In this document: positions 1 through 8,272 of the stretch, one piece after another
Layout: the number at the start of each line of letters is the position of its first letter
How positions within the stretch are numbered: the stretch's first letter is position 1
NCBI RefSeq assembly: GCF_001758225.1
Contig: NZ_MAST01000051.1
Span: 124,001-188,000 of the forward strand
Reading direction: 5' to 3'
DNA length: 64,000 nt
From: Humibacillus sp. DSM 29435
GTDB lineage: Bacteria > Actinomycetota > Actinomycetes > Actinomycetales > Dermatophilaceae
Position numbers and translations under genes: made by a program
Notes under the pieces: model-generated
Database searches by the model: none
What the model was told of the DNA's origin: nothing
The model's input: the letters and a program-made list of their open reading frames with translations, nothing else

Positions 1-1
1 C

Positions 2-436
2 GGGCTCGTCTCGAAGTCGGGCACCCTCACCTACCAGATGATGTACGAGCTGCGGGACTTCGGTTTCAGCACCGCCGTCGGCATCGGCGGCGACCCGATC
101 ATCGGCACCACGCACATCGACTGCCTCGAGGCCTTCCAGAACGACCCCGACACCGACGCGATCGTGATGATCGGTGAGATCGGCGGCGACGCCGAGGAGC
201 GTGCTGCGGCCTACATCCAGGAGCACGTGACCAAGCCGGTCGTCGGCTACGTCGCCGGCTTCACCGCCCCCGAGGGCAAGACCATGGGGCACGCCGGGGC
301 CATCGTGTCAGGCTCCTCAGGCACCGCGCAGGGCAAGAAGGAGGCGCTCGAGGCCGCCGGCGTCAAGGTCGGCAAGACGCCGTCGGAGACGGCCGAGCTC
401 ATGCGCGAGATCATGAACGGCCTCGCGGCCGGCTGA
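2..436 (+). CDS. sucD: Succinyl-CoA ligase (ADP-forming) alpha subunit, 3' part
   Basis: Partial gene; the reading frame is already open at base 2 and about the last 144 residues are present. SucD binds CoA and carries the phosphohistidine that passes phosphate between succinyl phosphate and the nucleotide bound by SucC in the TCA cycle. The fragment shows the family segment [14 protein letters not shown], the IGEIGG motif of the ligase-CoA domain, and the active-site histidine in [14 protein letters not shown]. The stop is followed about 65 bases later by a strong hairpin. sucC presumably lies before the window. The SucD fold recurs in the AllF part of the fusion protein at 24637-27633. Confidence 0.95.
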   Translation, partial: GLVSKSGTLTYQMMYELRDFGFSTAVGIGGDPIIGTTHIDCLEAFQNDPDTDAIVMIGEIGGDAEERAAAYIQEHVTKPVVGYVAGFTAPEGKTMGHAGAIVSGSSGTAQGKKEALEAAGVKVGKTPSETAELMREIMNGLAAG

Positions 437-501
437 GCGAGACTGCACCGTTCCGGCTGCCGTGCGCTGCGGCATCCGGACGACGCGGCGGGTGAAGGCC
501 G

Positions 502-529
502 CCGGCCCAGGACGATCGCCCTGGGCCGG
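502..529 (+). terminator. Hairpin after sucD, probable terminator
   Basis: A perfect 10-bp inverted repeat (CCGGCCCAGG and its complement) with an 8-base loop lies 65 bases after the sucD stop and before the next gene. No T-run follows, which is common for actinobacterial terminators. Termination is inferred from position and stem strength. Confidence 0.55.
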
Positions 530-600
530 TCGGCAGAACTCGGCAACGGGGCTGCGGCGTGGGTGCTCGCACGAGGCCCTCGCAGTTGTGACCATGGGGT

Positions 601-1893
601 GTGCCCACCTCTACGTCCGCCACCACGGGAGCGAAGTCCGCGGCCAGGCGCGCACCATCATCGCCCGCCCGGCCCGCCGGCCTCCCCGCCACCCTGACCG
701 TTGCCCTGCGGGCCGGAGCGCTGGCGGCGGTCGCCACCTGGGCGCTGGTCGTTCTCCCCTCCCTCGTCGGCTGGATCGCCGCTCCCGAGAGCTCTCTCGG
801 TTGGTTCTCGGCCGTCTCGGTGGGCAGCGCTCTGTGGTTCCTCGGGCACGGTCAGTCGGTGGGCGCTGGTGAGCTGTCGGTCTCGCTGACCCCGATCCTG
901 CTGCTGCTCGCCAACGTCTACATCGGCGCCCGCTTCGTGCGACGCCTGGTCGCCACCGGACGCCCGGGATCCAGCTCCGCCGAGTGGAGCCGGCTGACGG
1001 CGAGATCGGTGGTTCCGGGCTTTCTCGGTGGGTATCTGCTCATCGCCTCGGTGGCGGCCCTGCTCACCCTGGCCGGGCCGGCGAGCCCTGGCCTGGCAGC
1101 GATCGTCGGCGCCCTGATCGTTCCGCTGGCCGCCCTGGCCTTCGTGTTCCTGCGACCCGACGATGAGACGTCTCCGGCTTTCGTTCTCTCCTGGTTCCGG
1201 CGCGGTCCCACCTGGCTGCCCGCTGTCTGGCGCACCGGTTGGCGTGGCGCCGGCCTGCTCATGCTCGTCGGCCTCGCGGTGGTGGTCGCTCGCGTGCTCG
1301 TCTCGTTCGGCGCCGTCGCCTCGGTGCAGAGCCAGTACGGCATCAACCTCGTGGCCGCCCTCGTGGTCGTCGTGGGCCAGCTGCTGATGGTGGCCAACGC
1401 CGCCACCTGGGCCCTGTCGTTCGTCGCCGGCCCGGGCTTCAGTATCGCGGCAGGCGCGGTGATCAGCCCCGCCGCGGCCCATCCTGGCCTGATGCCGCTG
1501 GTGCCCGTGCTGGCGGCTCTCCCCGACGAGGCCAGCTACCCCCAAGCGCTGTATGCCGTTCTCCTGCTGCCGATCGCCGCGGGAGCCGTGATCGCGCGCT
1601 GGGTAGACCGCGAGCTGGAGTTCTTCGGCAACGTCGGTGCCCGTCTGGCCGCCGTCGTCACTGCAGCCGGGCTCGCCGTGGCCGCCGTCACGGTGCTGAC
1701 TGCCATCGGCAACGGTGCCCTGGGCGTCGAGCGGCTCGCGAACATCGGCCCGGCCGTTCTGCCCTTCGGTGCGGCGCTGTTCGTGGAGGTCGCTGGTGGG
1801 GCAGCGCTCTGGGTCGGCTGGCGGCTGCTGCGCGAGCGCCGGGTCGTTGACTCAACCGGCGACTGCGAACCGGGCGTCGCGTCCGACAACTGA
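601..1893 (+). CDS. DUF6350 / PerM-like multi-pass membrane protein
   Basis: A 430-residue protein with a basic, Ala/Pro/Ser-rich N-terminus of about 35 residues, then many hydrophobic stretches (near residues 38-60, 70-85, 95-110, 145-165, 170-190, 215-240, 250-275, 315-335, 350-370 and 385-405). It matches the DUF6350 family, whose mycobacterial member PerM supports cell division and sits between sucD and purN. The same order is seen here, and that synteny is the main argument. The GTG at 601 is used; an ATG at 594 is in another frame. The start is uncertain because no Shine-Dalgarno or -10 element stands out. The molecular function is unknown. Confidence 0.8.
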   Translation: MPTSTSATTGAKSAARRAPSSPARPAGLPATLTVALRAGALAAVATWALVVLPSLVGWIAAPESSLGWFSAVSVGSALWFLGHGQSVGAGELSVSLTPILLLLANVYIGARFVRRLVATGRPGSSSAEWSRLTARSVVPGFLGGYLLIASVAALLTLAGPASPGLAAIVGALIVPLAALAFVFLRPDDETSPAFVLSWFRRGPTWLPAVWRTGWRGAGLLMLVGLAVVVARVLVSFGAVASVQSQYGINLVAALVVVVGQLLMVANAATWALSFVAGPGFSIAAGAVISPAAAHPGLMPLVPVLAALPDEASYPQALYAVLLLPIAAGAVIARWVDRELEFFGNVGARLAAVVTAAGLAVAAVTVLTAIGNGALGVERLANIGPAVLPFGAALFVEVAGGAALWVGWRLLRERRVVDSTGDCEPGVASDN

Positions 1894-1904
1894 CCGGGTC
1901 TGCC

Positions 1905-1976
1905 ATCAGTCGGCGGATCAGCCTGCAGCTGCTGTCGTCAGAGCAGCACCCGACGCCGCTTGATCTGCCGACTGAT
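1905..1976. terminator. Long stem-loop between convergent genes
   Basis: Two 16-base arms (1905-1920 and 1961-1976) are complementary apart from one G:U pair and enclose a 40-base loop with its own small GCTGC/GCAGC hairpin. It lies in the 125-base gap between two genes that point at each other, so a bidirectional terminator is the simplest reading. Confidence 0.5.
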
Positions 1977-2018
1977 CGTCGGCGGCCACCGGTCGCCGAG
2001 CCGGCGCGAGGCAGGGCC

Positions 2019-2426
2019 TCAGGCCAGGCGGATCACGTCGCCCAGCACGATCGAGTCGCGCAGTCCCTCGCAGTCGGCTCTGGCCTGTGCGGTCTGGGCC
2101 CCGTCGATGCACTGCTCGTAGGCCTGCACCGTTCGGTAGAACGCCCCCTGCACGGCCAGCGACGCGAGCAGCAGCCCCACGATGCCGAGCGTCATGGCCG
2201 GCCAGATCTTCTCGCGCCCTCGTCGGTTCGACAGGAACCTCAGCAGCCGAACGCTCAGGCCGACCGCCAACAGCAGGGGCACCACTGCGATGAACCGCTT
2301 CGGCAGCGGCAGGTACATGGCGACGACGGCCAACAGCACGCAGATGAGCACCGGCACGGTGCGCCGCGCCTTCTCGCGGGCGTAGGCGATCGACCGCTCC
2401 CTTTCCTCGCTGCTCATGGGCCCCAT
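2019..2426 (-). CDS. Small membrane protein of unknown function
   Basis: A 135-residue protein. A charged N-terminus (SSEERERSIAYAREKARR) precedes two adjacent hydrophobic segments (about residues 24-42 and 45-60), a basic loop with RRGREK, a third hydrophobic segment (about 78-98), and a tail containing two cysteines. I do not recognise a named family. It converges with the DUF6350 gene and is divergent from purN. A second ATG nine bases downstream (2417) is an equally good start, since GAGG lies before both. No partner or pathway can be assigned from context. Confidence 0.6.
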   Translation of the reverse strand: MGPMSSEERERSIAYAREKARRTVPVLICVLLAVVAMYLPLPKRFIAVVPLLLAVGLSVRLLRFLSNRRGREKIWPAMTLGIVGLLLASLAVQGAFYRTVQAYEQCIDGAQTAQARADCEGLRDSIVLGDVIRLA

Positions 2427-2516
2427 CCTCGCTCATCGTGCCCGTCGTGGTGAATTCGTGCCCGCTGCCGCCACAGCGGCACCGACATGGTGCCATCGGC
2501 CCAAATGGCCGCCCGA

Positions 2517-2530
2517 TACACTCCCGCACG
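2517..2530 (+). promoter_or_regulatory. Leaderless-type -10 element of purN
   Basis: TACACT (2517-2522) is followed by 7 bases and then the GTG of purN, and no Shine-Dalgarno sequence is present. This spacing places the transcription start on the start codon and argues against the upstream in-frame ATG at 2416, which lies before the promoter. Confidence 0.55.
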
Positions 2531-3159
2531 TGACGAGCGACGCGAGACCGGGCCCCGACAGCGTCGACATCGTGGTGCTGGTCTCAGGCTCGGGGACCCT
2601 GCTGCAGGCCCTCATCGACGCCTGCGCCGACCCGGCCTACGGGGTGCGCATCGTGGCCGTGGGTGCCGACCGTGCGTGTGTCGGCATCGAACGCGCCGAG
2701 CGGGCCGGCATCCCGACGTTCGTCTGTCGGTTGTCGGACTTCGAGACCCGGCAGGAGTGGGATGCTGCTCTCGCATCCCACCTGGAGGCGGCTCACTCTC
2801 GACTGGTCGTCACGGCGGGGTTCATGAGGCTGCTGGGCGTGCGTTCGCTCGGCGAGCGAACCGTCGTCAACACCCACCCGGCCCTGCTGCCGAGCTTTCC
2901 CGGCGCCCACGGGGTGCGCGACGCCCTGGCGTACGGGGTCAAGGTGACCGGCTCGACGTGCCACCTCGTCGACGGCGGGGTCGACACGGGGCCGATCATC
3001 GAGCAGCGCACCGTGGTCGTGGCCGACAACGACACGGAGCAGACGCTGCACGAGCGCATCAAGGTGCTCGAGCGGCAGATGCTCGTCGACAACGTCGGCC
3101 GGATGGCTCGTGACGGGTTCACCGTCGAGGGCCGAGCCGTTCGGCTTGGCCCCCGCTGA
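2530..3159 (+). CDS. purN: Phosphoribosylglycinamide formyltransferase
   Basis: A 209-residue PurN, the usual size. It transfers the formyl group of 10-formyl-tetrahydrofolate to GAR in step 3 of purine synthesis in the cytosol. Visible family marks are the phosphate-binding [13 protein letters not shown], the catalytic His in [20 protein letters not shown], and [13 protein letters not shown] with the catalytic Asp. The family usually reads SGxGSNL in the first motif; here the segment is SGSGTLL. The frame extends upstream to 2416, but GTG 2530 fits both the family start and the -10 element. purH follows after 121 bases that hold a riboswitch. Confidence 0.93.
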   Translation: MTSDARPGPDSVDIVVLVSGSGTLLQALIDACADPAYGVRIVAVGADRACVGIERAERAGIPTFVCRLSDFETRQEWDAALASHLEAAHSRLVVTAGFMRLLGVRSLGERTVVNTHPALLPSFPGAHGVRDALAYGVKVTGSTCHLVDGGVDTGPIIEQRTVVVADNDTEQTLHERIKVLERQMLVDNVGRMARDGFTVEGRAVRLGPR

Positions 3160-3170
3160 TTGCTACTCTG

Positions 3171-3245
3171 GCCGCACACGACTGGCGCAGGTGGGCAACC
3201 ACCAGGGAGTGACGTCGGGAGCATCGAACGCCTGGGTGCCCCGGT
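3171..3245 (+). promoter_or_regulatory. ZTP (pfl-motif) riboswitch upstream of purH
   Basis: The leader between purN and purH contains the conserved blocks of the pfl/ZTP aptamer in order: ACGACTGGCG, the hairpin GGTGGgcaaCCACC (3190-3203), AGGGAGTGACG, a variable linker, then CGCCTGGGTGCC (3229-3240). ZTP/ZMP riboswitches sense 10-formyl-THF shortage and typically precede purH, glyA or folD. PurH consumes ZMP, so the placement is coherent. The expression platform is not obvious; the aptamer ends about 36 bases before the purH Shine-Dalgarno. Confidence 0.85.
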
Positions 3246-3280
3246 CTCAGGCTCGTCCCAGACCTCGTCCAGGAGTGAAC

Positions 3281-4957
3281 ATGGCTGCCACCCCAACCCC
3301 GACCCTGACCCTGACCCCGACCCCGACCCCGACCCCGACCCGCGAAGCCGAGGCACCCGGCGAGGGTCGCCGCCGCATCAGGCGGGCGCTGGTCTCGGTC
3401 TACGACAAGACCGGCCTGGCCGAGCTCGCCGGCGCGCTCGGTGCCGCCGGCGTCACCATCGTCTCCACCGGGTCGACAGCGAAGACCATTGCGGCGGCAG
3501 GGGTTGCGGTCACCCAGGTCGAAGAGCTCACGGGCTTCCCGGAGTGCCTCGACGGCCGGGTCAAGACGCTTCACCCGAAGGTGCACGCCGGCATCCTCGC
3601 CGACACCCGCAACGCGAACCACCTGAAACAGCTCGACGACCTGGGGGTCGAGCCCTTCGACCTTGTCGTCGTCAACCTCTACCCGTTCCGCGAGACCGTG
3701 GACTCGGGGGCCGGCCCCGACGAGTGCGTCGAGCAGATCGACATCGGCGGGCCGTCCATGGTGCGGGCTGCGGCCAAGAACCACGCCAGCGTTGCCGTCG
3801 TCACCAGCCCGGCGGCCTACGCCCAGGTCGTCGAGGCACTCGGGTCTGGCGGCTTCGCCCTCGAGCAGCGGCGCCGCCTCGCCGCGGAGGCGTTCGTGCA
3901 CACCGCGAGCTACGACAACGCCGTAGCCAACTGGATGGGCAACGTCGTGAGTGATACGAGCGACGGCACCGGTTTCCCCGCCTGGCTCGGGGCCACGTGG
4001 GACCGCGCCGACGTGCTGCGCTACGGCGAGAACCCGCACCAGCGGGCCGGCCTCTACCGGCACGAGCGGCCGGGCGTGGCGAGCGCCGAACAGCTGCACG
4101 GCAAGGCGATGTCGTACAACAACTACGTCGACACGGATGCCGCTGTGCGCGCCGCCCACGACCACGGCGACCAACCGACGGTGGCCGTCGTCAAGCACGC
4201 GAACCCGTGTGGCATCGCCATCGGCGACACGATCGAGCAGGCCTACGAGCGGGCCCACGCGACCGACCCGGTGAGCGCGTACGGCGGCATCATCGCGGCC
4301 AACCGCACGGTCACGGCGGCGATGGCCCGCGCGGCCAAGCCCGTGTTCACCGAGGTCATCATCGCCCCTGACTACGAGCCGGAGGCCCTGGCGATCCTCA
4401 CGGCCAAGAAGAACCTTCGGGTGCTGCGCCTGCCCGACGGCATGGCGCAGGCCGCCGACCCGATAGAGATGCGAGCCGTCAGCGGTGGACTGCTCGTGCA
4501 GACGGTCGACCGGGTCGATGCGGTCGTTCGCGGTGACGACGGCCAGGTCACGGGCGGCGACGAGGCGGTGAACTGGCGGCTCGTGGCAGGGGGGGCCTCT
4601 GACGAGGCGACCCTGGCCGACCTCCAGTTCGCCTGGCGGGCCATTCGCGCTGTCAAGAGCAACGCGATCCTGCTCGCACACGACGGTGCGGCGGTGGGCG
4701 TCGGGATGGGACAGGTCAACCGGGTCGACGCGTGCTGGCTGGCGGTGCGCCGGGCGGGGGAGGAGCGGGCGCGGGGCTCGGTCGCAGCATCCGACGCCTT
4801 CTTCCCGTTCGCCGACGGTCTCCAGATCCTGCTGGATGCCGGGGTGCGCGCGGTCGTGGCCCCCGGCGGGTCGATCCGCGACGAGGAGGTCGTCGCCGCG
4901 GCTGAAGCGGCTGGTGTGACGATGTACTTCACCGGCACCCGCCACTTCGCCCACTGA
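3281..4957 (+). CDS. purH: Bifunctional AICAR formyltransferase / IMP cyclohydrolase
   Basis: A 558-residue PurH catalysing the last two steps of IMP synthesis. The N-terminal IMP cyclohydrolase (MGS-like) domain starts at [13 protein letters not shown] and includes ISTGST-like [30 protein letters not shown] and NLYPF. The formyltransferase domain contains [15 protein letters not shown] and SNAILLA and ends [12 protein letters not shown] 3281 is preceded by AGGAG at 3271. The longer in-frame ORF from 3110 would overlap purN and include the riboswitch. Unusual is an N-terminal extension of about 25 residues of Thr-Pro/Thr-Leu repeats before the catalytic domain. Expression is probably controlled by the ZTP riboswitch. 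Confidence 0.96.
   Translation: MAATPTPTLTLTPTPTPTPTREAEAPGEGRRRIRRALVSVYDKTGLAELAGALGAAGVTIVSTGSTAKTIAAAGVAVTQVEELTGFPECLDGRVKTLHPKVHAGILADTRNANHLKQLDDLGVEPFDLVVVNLYPFRETVDSGAGPDECVEQIDIGGPSMVRAAAKNHASVAVVTSPAAYAQVVEALGSGGFALEQRRRLAAEAFVHTASYDNAVANWMGNVVSDTSDGTGFPAWLGATWDRADVLRYGENPHQRAGLYRHERPGVASAEQLHGKAMSYNNYVDTDAAVRAAHDHGDQPTVAVVKHANPCGIAIGDTIEQAYERAHATDPVSAYGGIIAANRTVTAAMARAAKPVFTEVIIAPDYEPEALAILTAKKNLRVLRLPDGMAQAADPIEMRAVSGGLLVQTVDRVDAVVRGDDGQVTGGDEAVNWRLVAGGASDEATLADLQFAWRAIRAVKSNAILLAHDGAAVGVGMGQVNRVDACWLAVRRAGEERARGSVAASDAFFPFADGLQILLDAGVRAVVAPGGSIRDEEVVAAAEAAGVTMYFTGTRHFAH
3295..3340 (+). repeat. Imperfect hexanucleotide repeat inside purH
   Basis: Tandem copies of a 6-base unit (ACCCCG with ACCCTG variants) encode a Thr-Pro/Thr-Leu tract at residues 5-20 of PurH. 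Changes in copy number would stay in frame. Confidence 0.8.
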
Positions 4958-5000
4958 GGTAACCCGGACACGCCGCCTCTGACCGCCCAGACGACAGTCC

Positions 5001-5006
5001 TAGGCT
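5001..5006 (+). promoter_or_regulatory. Possible -10 element of the DMT transporter gene
   Basis: TAGGCT lies 58 bases before the GTG at 5065. Unlike the leaderless cases in this window, a Shine-Dalgarno-like GGAAGG (5051-5056) is also present, so a leadered transcript is likely. Weak evidence. Confidence 0.3.
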
Positions 5007-5064
5007 TTGGGGGCCGAGCCGACCCCGGTGTCATCTCTCGTAGCGCGGATGGAAGGCTGACGCG

Positions 5065-6024
5065 GTGACCCAGACTCGACCCTCCCGCGCCGCCCCCGCC
5101 GACCTCACCTGGCTGGTGGCGGTGGCGGCCTCGCTCTGGGGGCTGTCGGCGCTGTGGCGTGAGCCCCTGGCCCAGGCCTACCCCGCTCTCGCAGTGGTGT
5201 TCTGGGAGCACCTTGTGCTGACCGTGCTCGTCAGCCCGTGGCTGGTGCCGGCCGTGCGGCGCCTGTTCGCCTCGAGCACCCGCACCAAGGTCAGCGTGCT
5301 CGTGATCGGCGCGGGCAGCTCGGCGATCGCCACGACCCTCTTCACGGCCGCCTTCCGCCTCGGCGACCCGATCACGCCGCAGGTGCTGCAGAAGCTGCAA
5401 CCGCTCATCGCGGTGGCGCTCGCGGCACTGCTGCTCGGCGAGCGACTGAGCGCCCGCTACGCCCTGTTCGCGGTGCCGGCGCTCGTGGGGGCCTGGCTGC
5501 TCGCCTTCCCCGACCCGCTGGGCGTCAGCGTGTCGAGCGCCCAGGCAGCGCTGCTCGCGGTCGGCGCCGCGGCTCTCTGGGCGGCCGGCACTGTGCTCGG
5601 ACGGGCCGCCAGCGCTGAGCTGCGCTTCGCCGACATCACGGCTCTGCGCTTCGGGGTCGGGCTGCTGACGCTGCTGGCCCTCAGCGGGGTGACCCGCACC
5701 CCGCTCGCGATCGGCCTCGACGCGGCCCCGAACCTCCTGCTGCTCGCGGTCGTTCCCGGTCTGCTGGCCTTGCTGCTCTACTACCGGGCCCTCGGGCGCA
5801 CGCCGGCGTCCCGCGCCACGCTCGCCGAGCTGGCCTTCCCCCTCACCGCAGCCGTCGTCGGGGTCACCGCCCTCGGCGCCACTCTCGCGGGTTCGCAGTG
5901 GCTGGGGCTGGTCGTGGTGCTTCTGTCGGTGGTGGGGCTCGCCGTGCACGAGCAACGTTCCCGCCGCCCGTCGGTGCCGGTACCCGACCGGGCCGACGAG
6001 GCCCTCGCCGTCACCGCGCGCTAG
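5065..6024 (+). CDS. DMT-superfamily transporter (EamA family)
   Basis: A 319-residue integral membrane protein with about ten hydrophobic helices arranged as two EamA repeats (about residues 10-148 and 158-300). Members export or import small metabolites; the substrate cannot be read from sequence. Repeat 1 shows VFWEHLVLTVL and LQPLIAVALAALLLGERL, the latter being the typical end-of-repeat motif. Repeat 2 shows the equivalent LAELAFPLTAAVVG. RarD/YdcZ-type names would be guesses. The start GTG has GGAAGG 8 bases upstream. The gene is monocistronic between purH and a convergent PadR operon. Confidence 0.85.
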   Translation: MTQTRPSRAAPADLTWLVAVAASLWGLSALWREPLAQAYPALAVVFWEHLVLTVLVSPWLVPAVRRLFASSTRTKVSVLVIGAGSSAIATTLFTAAFRLGDPITPQVLQKLQPLIAVALAALLLGERLSARYALFAVPALVGAWLLAFPDPLGVSVSSAQAALLAVGAAALWAAGTVLGRAASAELRFADITALRFGVGLLTLLALSGVTRTPLAIGLDAAPNLLLLAVVPGLLALLLYYRALGRTPASRATLAELAFPLTAAVVGVTALGATLAGSQWLGLVVVLLSVVGLAVHEQRSRRPSVPVPDRADEALAVTAR

Positions 6025-6030
6025 AACACC

Positions 6031-6050
6031 AGCGGCCCGCTCGAGCCGCT
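6031..6050. terminator. Short hairpin between convergent genes
   Basis: AGCGGC and GCCGCT (6 bp, 8-base loop) lie just after the DMT transporter stop and before the convergent HAAS gene stop. The stem is small and the assignment tentative. Confidence 0.3.
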
Positions 6051-6084
6051 CTTCACCGTCGAAAGGACGTTCATGAGCGGGGGG

Positions 6085-6702
6085 TCAGCGGGCGCGGGCC
6101 AGTCCCTTGCGGCCGGCTCGCACCACGACCCAGGCCGCGGTCACGACCCCGAGCAAACTCCCCACGGTTCTCAGGACGTTCGGAAGGGGGCTGAGGAGTA
6201 GCAGCCACCCTGCCAGCATGGGAAGGGTGGCAATCAGCGCCACCTTCTCGCTCTGGATCCATAGCCGGGAGATACCCACCATGATTGCCACGACTGGCCA
6301 TGCCGGAGGCACGAACAACAGCGCGAGCAGCTCGATGGGGTGCAGCGCCAGGGCCGAGTTGCCGCTCGACCCGACGACGATCACGGTTGGCGCGACGAGC
6401 CACAGCAGCGAGACGAACATGACGATCACTGGCACCCACGCGCGCTCCATCAGCCGGGGACTGGCTGGCGCCGAAGCGCGATCGGGCACAGCGACATTCG
6501 CCTCGTCGGCGATGTGCTCAGGCGTGCCGAGCTCGCCCAGCACCGAGCGCACCTGAGCAGGGCTGGCATCGTCGGGCAGGCGGGCGTCGAGGTGCTCACG
6601 AACCCCGGCCATGACTTCGGCCCGGGTCTCGCGCGGCGCGCCGTCAAGGAGTCCGTGCAGGCGCTCGAGATAGGCGTCGACCAGTGGGCGGGTCTGGTTC
6701 AT
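6085..6702 (-). CDS. HAAS-domain membrane protein, partner of the PadR regulator
   Basis: A 205-residue protein. The N-terminal 70 residues form the HAAS-type helical domain (YLERLHGLLDGAPRETRAEV, then REHLDARLPD and LGELGTPEHIADEA). They are followed by about four hydrophobic segments (near residues 90-112, 125-145, 152-168 and 175-195). Proteins with this domain are typically encoded beside PadR repressors and are thought to act in membrane signalling or transport. Here the gene overlaps the upstream padR gene by 4 bases (ATGA), so the two are translationally coupled. The substrate or signal is unknown. Confidence 0.75.
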   Translation of the reverse strand: MNQTRPLVDAYLERLHGLLDGAPRETRAEVMAGVREHLDARLPDDASPAQVRSVLGELGTPEHIADEANVAVPDRASAPASPRLMERAWVPVIVMFVSLLWLVAPTVIVVGSSGNSALALHPIELLALLFVPPAWPVVAIMVGISRLWIQSEKVALIATLPMLAGWLLLLSPLPNVLRTVGSLLGVVTAAWVVVRAGRKGLARAR

Positions 6703-7052
6703 AACTGACTCCTCTTGGTGTCGGCGACAGCGTCGTCGACGGCTTGACGAAACGGCATCCAGACGGCTCGAAAGGCTTCGAGCGACGATTGTCCGGCGGG
6801 GGTGATGGCGTAGTACCGGCGTGGCGGCCCCTCGGTCGACTCCCGCCAGGTGGTCTCGACCTGTCCTGCGGTGCGCAGCCGCGCGAGCAGTGGGTAGAGA
6901 GTGCCCTCACCCGACATCAGGATGCCGTCACGGGTGAGGCGGCGAGCGATGTCGAGGCCGTAGGCGGGCTCGTCGGCGATCATCGCGAGCACGCAGTACT
7001 CGACCGCGCCCCGACGCAGATGCGTCAGGATGCGTTCGTCGCCAGGTACCAT
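6699..7052 (-). CDS. PadR-family transcriptional regulator
   Basis: A 117-residue winged-helix repressor of the compact PadR subfamily. The family signature is clear: LRRGAVEYCVLAMIADEPAYG at the start, then LTRDGILMSGEGTLYPLLAR (recognition helix and wing region) and YYAITPAGQSSLEAFR. It probably represses its own operon with the HAAS gene. The start ATG has a -10-like TACAGT 7 bases upstream and no Shine-Dalgarno, which suggests a leaderless mRNA. A large hairpin just upstream separates it from the catabolic operon read in the same direction. Confidence 0.9.
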   Translation of the reverse strand: MVPGDERILTHLRRGAVEYCVLAMIADEPAYGLDIARRLTRDGILMSGEGTLYPLLARLRTAGQVETTWRESTEGPPRRYYAITPAGQSSLEAFRAVWMPFRQAVDDAVADTKRSQL

Positions 7053-7059
7053 GCGTCAC

Positions 7060-7065
7060 ACTGTA
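7060..7065 (-). promoter_or_regulatory. Leaderless-type -10 element of padR
   Basis: Reading leftward, TACAGT is followed by 7 bases and then the ATG at 7052. It lies between the start codon and the terminator hairpin. Confidence 0.5.
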
Positions 7066-7075
7066 CCGGTCGCTG

Positions 7076-7120
7076 CCGTCGAGAGGGCGTTTCGTGCGAC
7101 ATGAACCGCCCTCTCGACGG
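7076..7120 (-). terminator. Terminator hairpin of the heterocycle-catabolic operon
   Basis: A perfect 14-bp inverted repeat (7076-7089 with 7107-7120, CCGTCGAGAGGGCG arm) encloses a 17-base loop. It starts 12 bases after the stop of the ring-opening amidohydrolase gene, the last gene of the leftward operon, and precedes the padR promoter. No clear T-run follows. Confidence 0.65.
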
Positions 7121-7131
7121 TGTCAGTACCC

Positions 7132-8268
7132 TCAGGGGCGCCAGGTGTAGCCGGTCGGTTCGCCTGCGCCGAGGTCGACGATGGCCGCGACCGGGCCACC
7201 GCCGTCGGGCCCCTGATGCGCTGCCGATACCGACACGAAGCAGGCCGGGTCGCCCGTCACGGAAGCGGTGACGCCGCCGACACACGCCTTGATCTGGCGG
7301 TGCCAGTGCACGTCGGAGTCGTCGAGCATCGCGTTGCGCCGACCACGCACCTGCCCGTCGGCGCTCACCTCGCACTTGAGGAACACGTTGACGAGCCGTC
7401 CTTGGATGTCGCTCGGGTGCGCCCGCTCGGGCAGGTCGAGACCGGCATCGCGGATCGCGTCCCAGATGCCGTCGGCGTCGAGGGCATCGCGCATGACGGA
7501 GTGGCCGATGCGGTAGCGCCCGCCGATGCCGCGGGCGTTGCCGACGACGACCACCTGGGCCTGGTCGAGCTCGACCCCGGAGCTGCACGAGGCGACCGAC
7601 GAGAACAGCGACCGGTCGTTCATGATGTCGGCGTCGGTGGGCATCTCGATCTCGCCGAGCGCGACCGCGACGCCGAGACCGGTGGTGCCGTTGGAGAGGT
7701 CCATCGACTCGTGCGTGTGCTCGGTCCAGACCTGGTGGCCGCGCGCCTTGGCCCCACGGATCGTGTGGATGGTGAGCAGCGGGGTCTTGGTCTGTACGTA
7801 GTGCACGTCGGCAGGGTCGGTGATGCCGGCCCGCTCCATCGCGACCCTCACGGCATCCGCCACCTTCGTCACCATGGCCACGTAGCCGATCTCCTCCGGC
7901 AGAAGGGGCTCGCTCATGGCGTACCCGACCGTGAGCCGGGGCTCGTCGCTCGGCTCGGCTCGCTCGGCGGGCACGGTCGCGAAGATCGTGGCGTGGGGGC
8001 TGATCACCCCGTCGGTGCCGCCTGACCAGACGATCGGCACCTGGCTGACCTGCTCGGCGGGGGCGCCCTTGGCGATCAGCACCTCCCGGAAGGCGCGGTC
8101 GGCGATGATGCGCGTGTAGTCGTTGACGCCGCCGTTGCCCTCGGTCTTGCCGATGACGGCGACGACGCGGGAGGCGTCCATGACGCCGTCGTCGATGAGT
8201 CGGGCCAGCCCGGACGCGTCGCTGACGGAGTCGAGCACAACCTTGCGGACCTCGATGGCTTCGGGCAC
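7132..8268 (-). CDS. Ring-opening amidohydrolase (barbiturase / cyanuric acid amidohydrolase family)
   Basis: A 378-residue member of the AtzD/TrzD/barbiturase family, which hydrolyses the ring amide of barbiturate (to ureidomalonate) or cyanuric acid with three Ser-Lys pairs from three similar domains. Matching segments are [32 protein letters not shown] (domain 1), YVQTKTPLL and [18 protein letters not shown] (domain 2), and [18 protein letters not shown] with [14 protein letters not shown] near the C-terminus. GTG 8268 has AAAGGTGA at the right spacing. The carbamate kinase stop is 4 bases upstream. Sequence alone does not separate barbiturate from cyanurate. The uracil-type permease and the absence of biuret or allophanate hydrolases favour barbiturate. 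Confidence 0.85.
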   Translation of the reverse strand: MPEAIEVRKVVLDSVSDASGLARLIDDGVMDASRVVAVIGKTEGNGGVNDYTRIIADRAFREVLIAKGAPAEQVSQVPIVWSGGTDGVISPHATIFATVPAERAEPSDEPRLTVGYAMSEPLLPEEIGYVAMVTKVADAVRVAMERAGITDPADVHYVQTKTPLLTIHTIRGAKARGHQVWTEHTHESMDLSNGTTGLGVAVALGEIEMPTDADIMNDRSLFSSVASCSSGVELDQAQVVVVGNARGIGGRYRIGHSVMRDALDADGIWDAIRDAGLDLPERAHPSDIQGRLVNVFLKCEVSADGQVRGRRNAMLDDSDVHWHRQIKACVGGVTASVTGDPACFVSVSAAHQGPDGGGPVAAIVDLGAGEPTGYTWRP

Positions 8269-8272
8269 GGGA

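Noticed and set aside
2416-2529. Upstream extension of purN
   Set aside because: It overlaps the divergent gene's start and lies before the -10 element; the added residues are not PurN-like.
3119-4954. 611-residue antisense open frame over purH
   Set aside because: It mirrors purH codon bias in a high-GC genome, has no recognisable domain and is fully overlapped by a certain gene.
7132-8268. Firm call as cyanuric acid amidohydrolase
   Set aside because: The family matches equally, but no carboxybiuret, biuret or allophanate hydrolase is nearby and the permease is uracil-type, so the call is left at family level.
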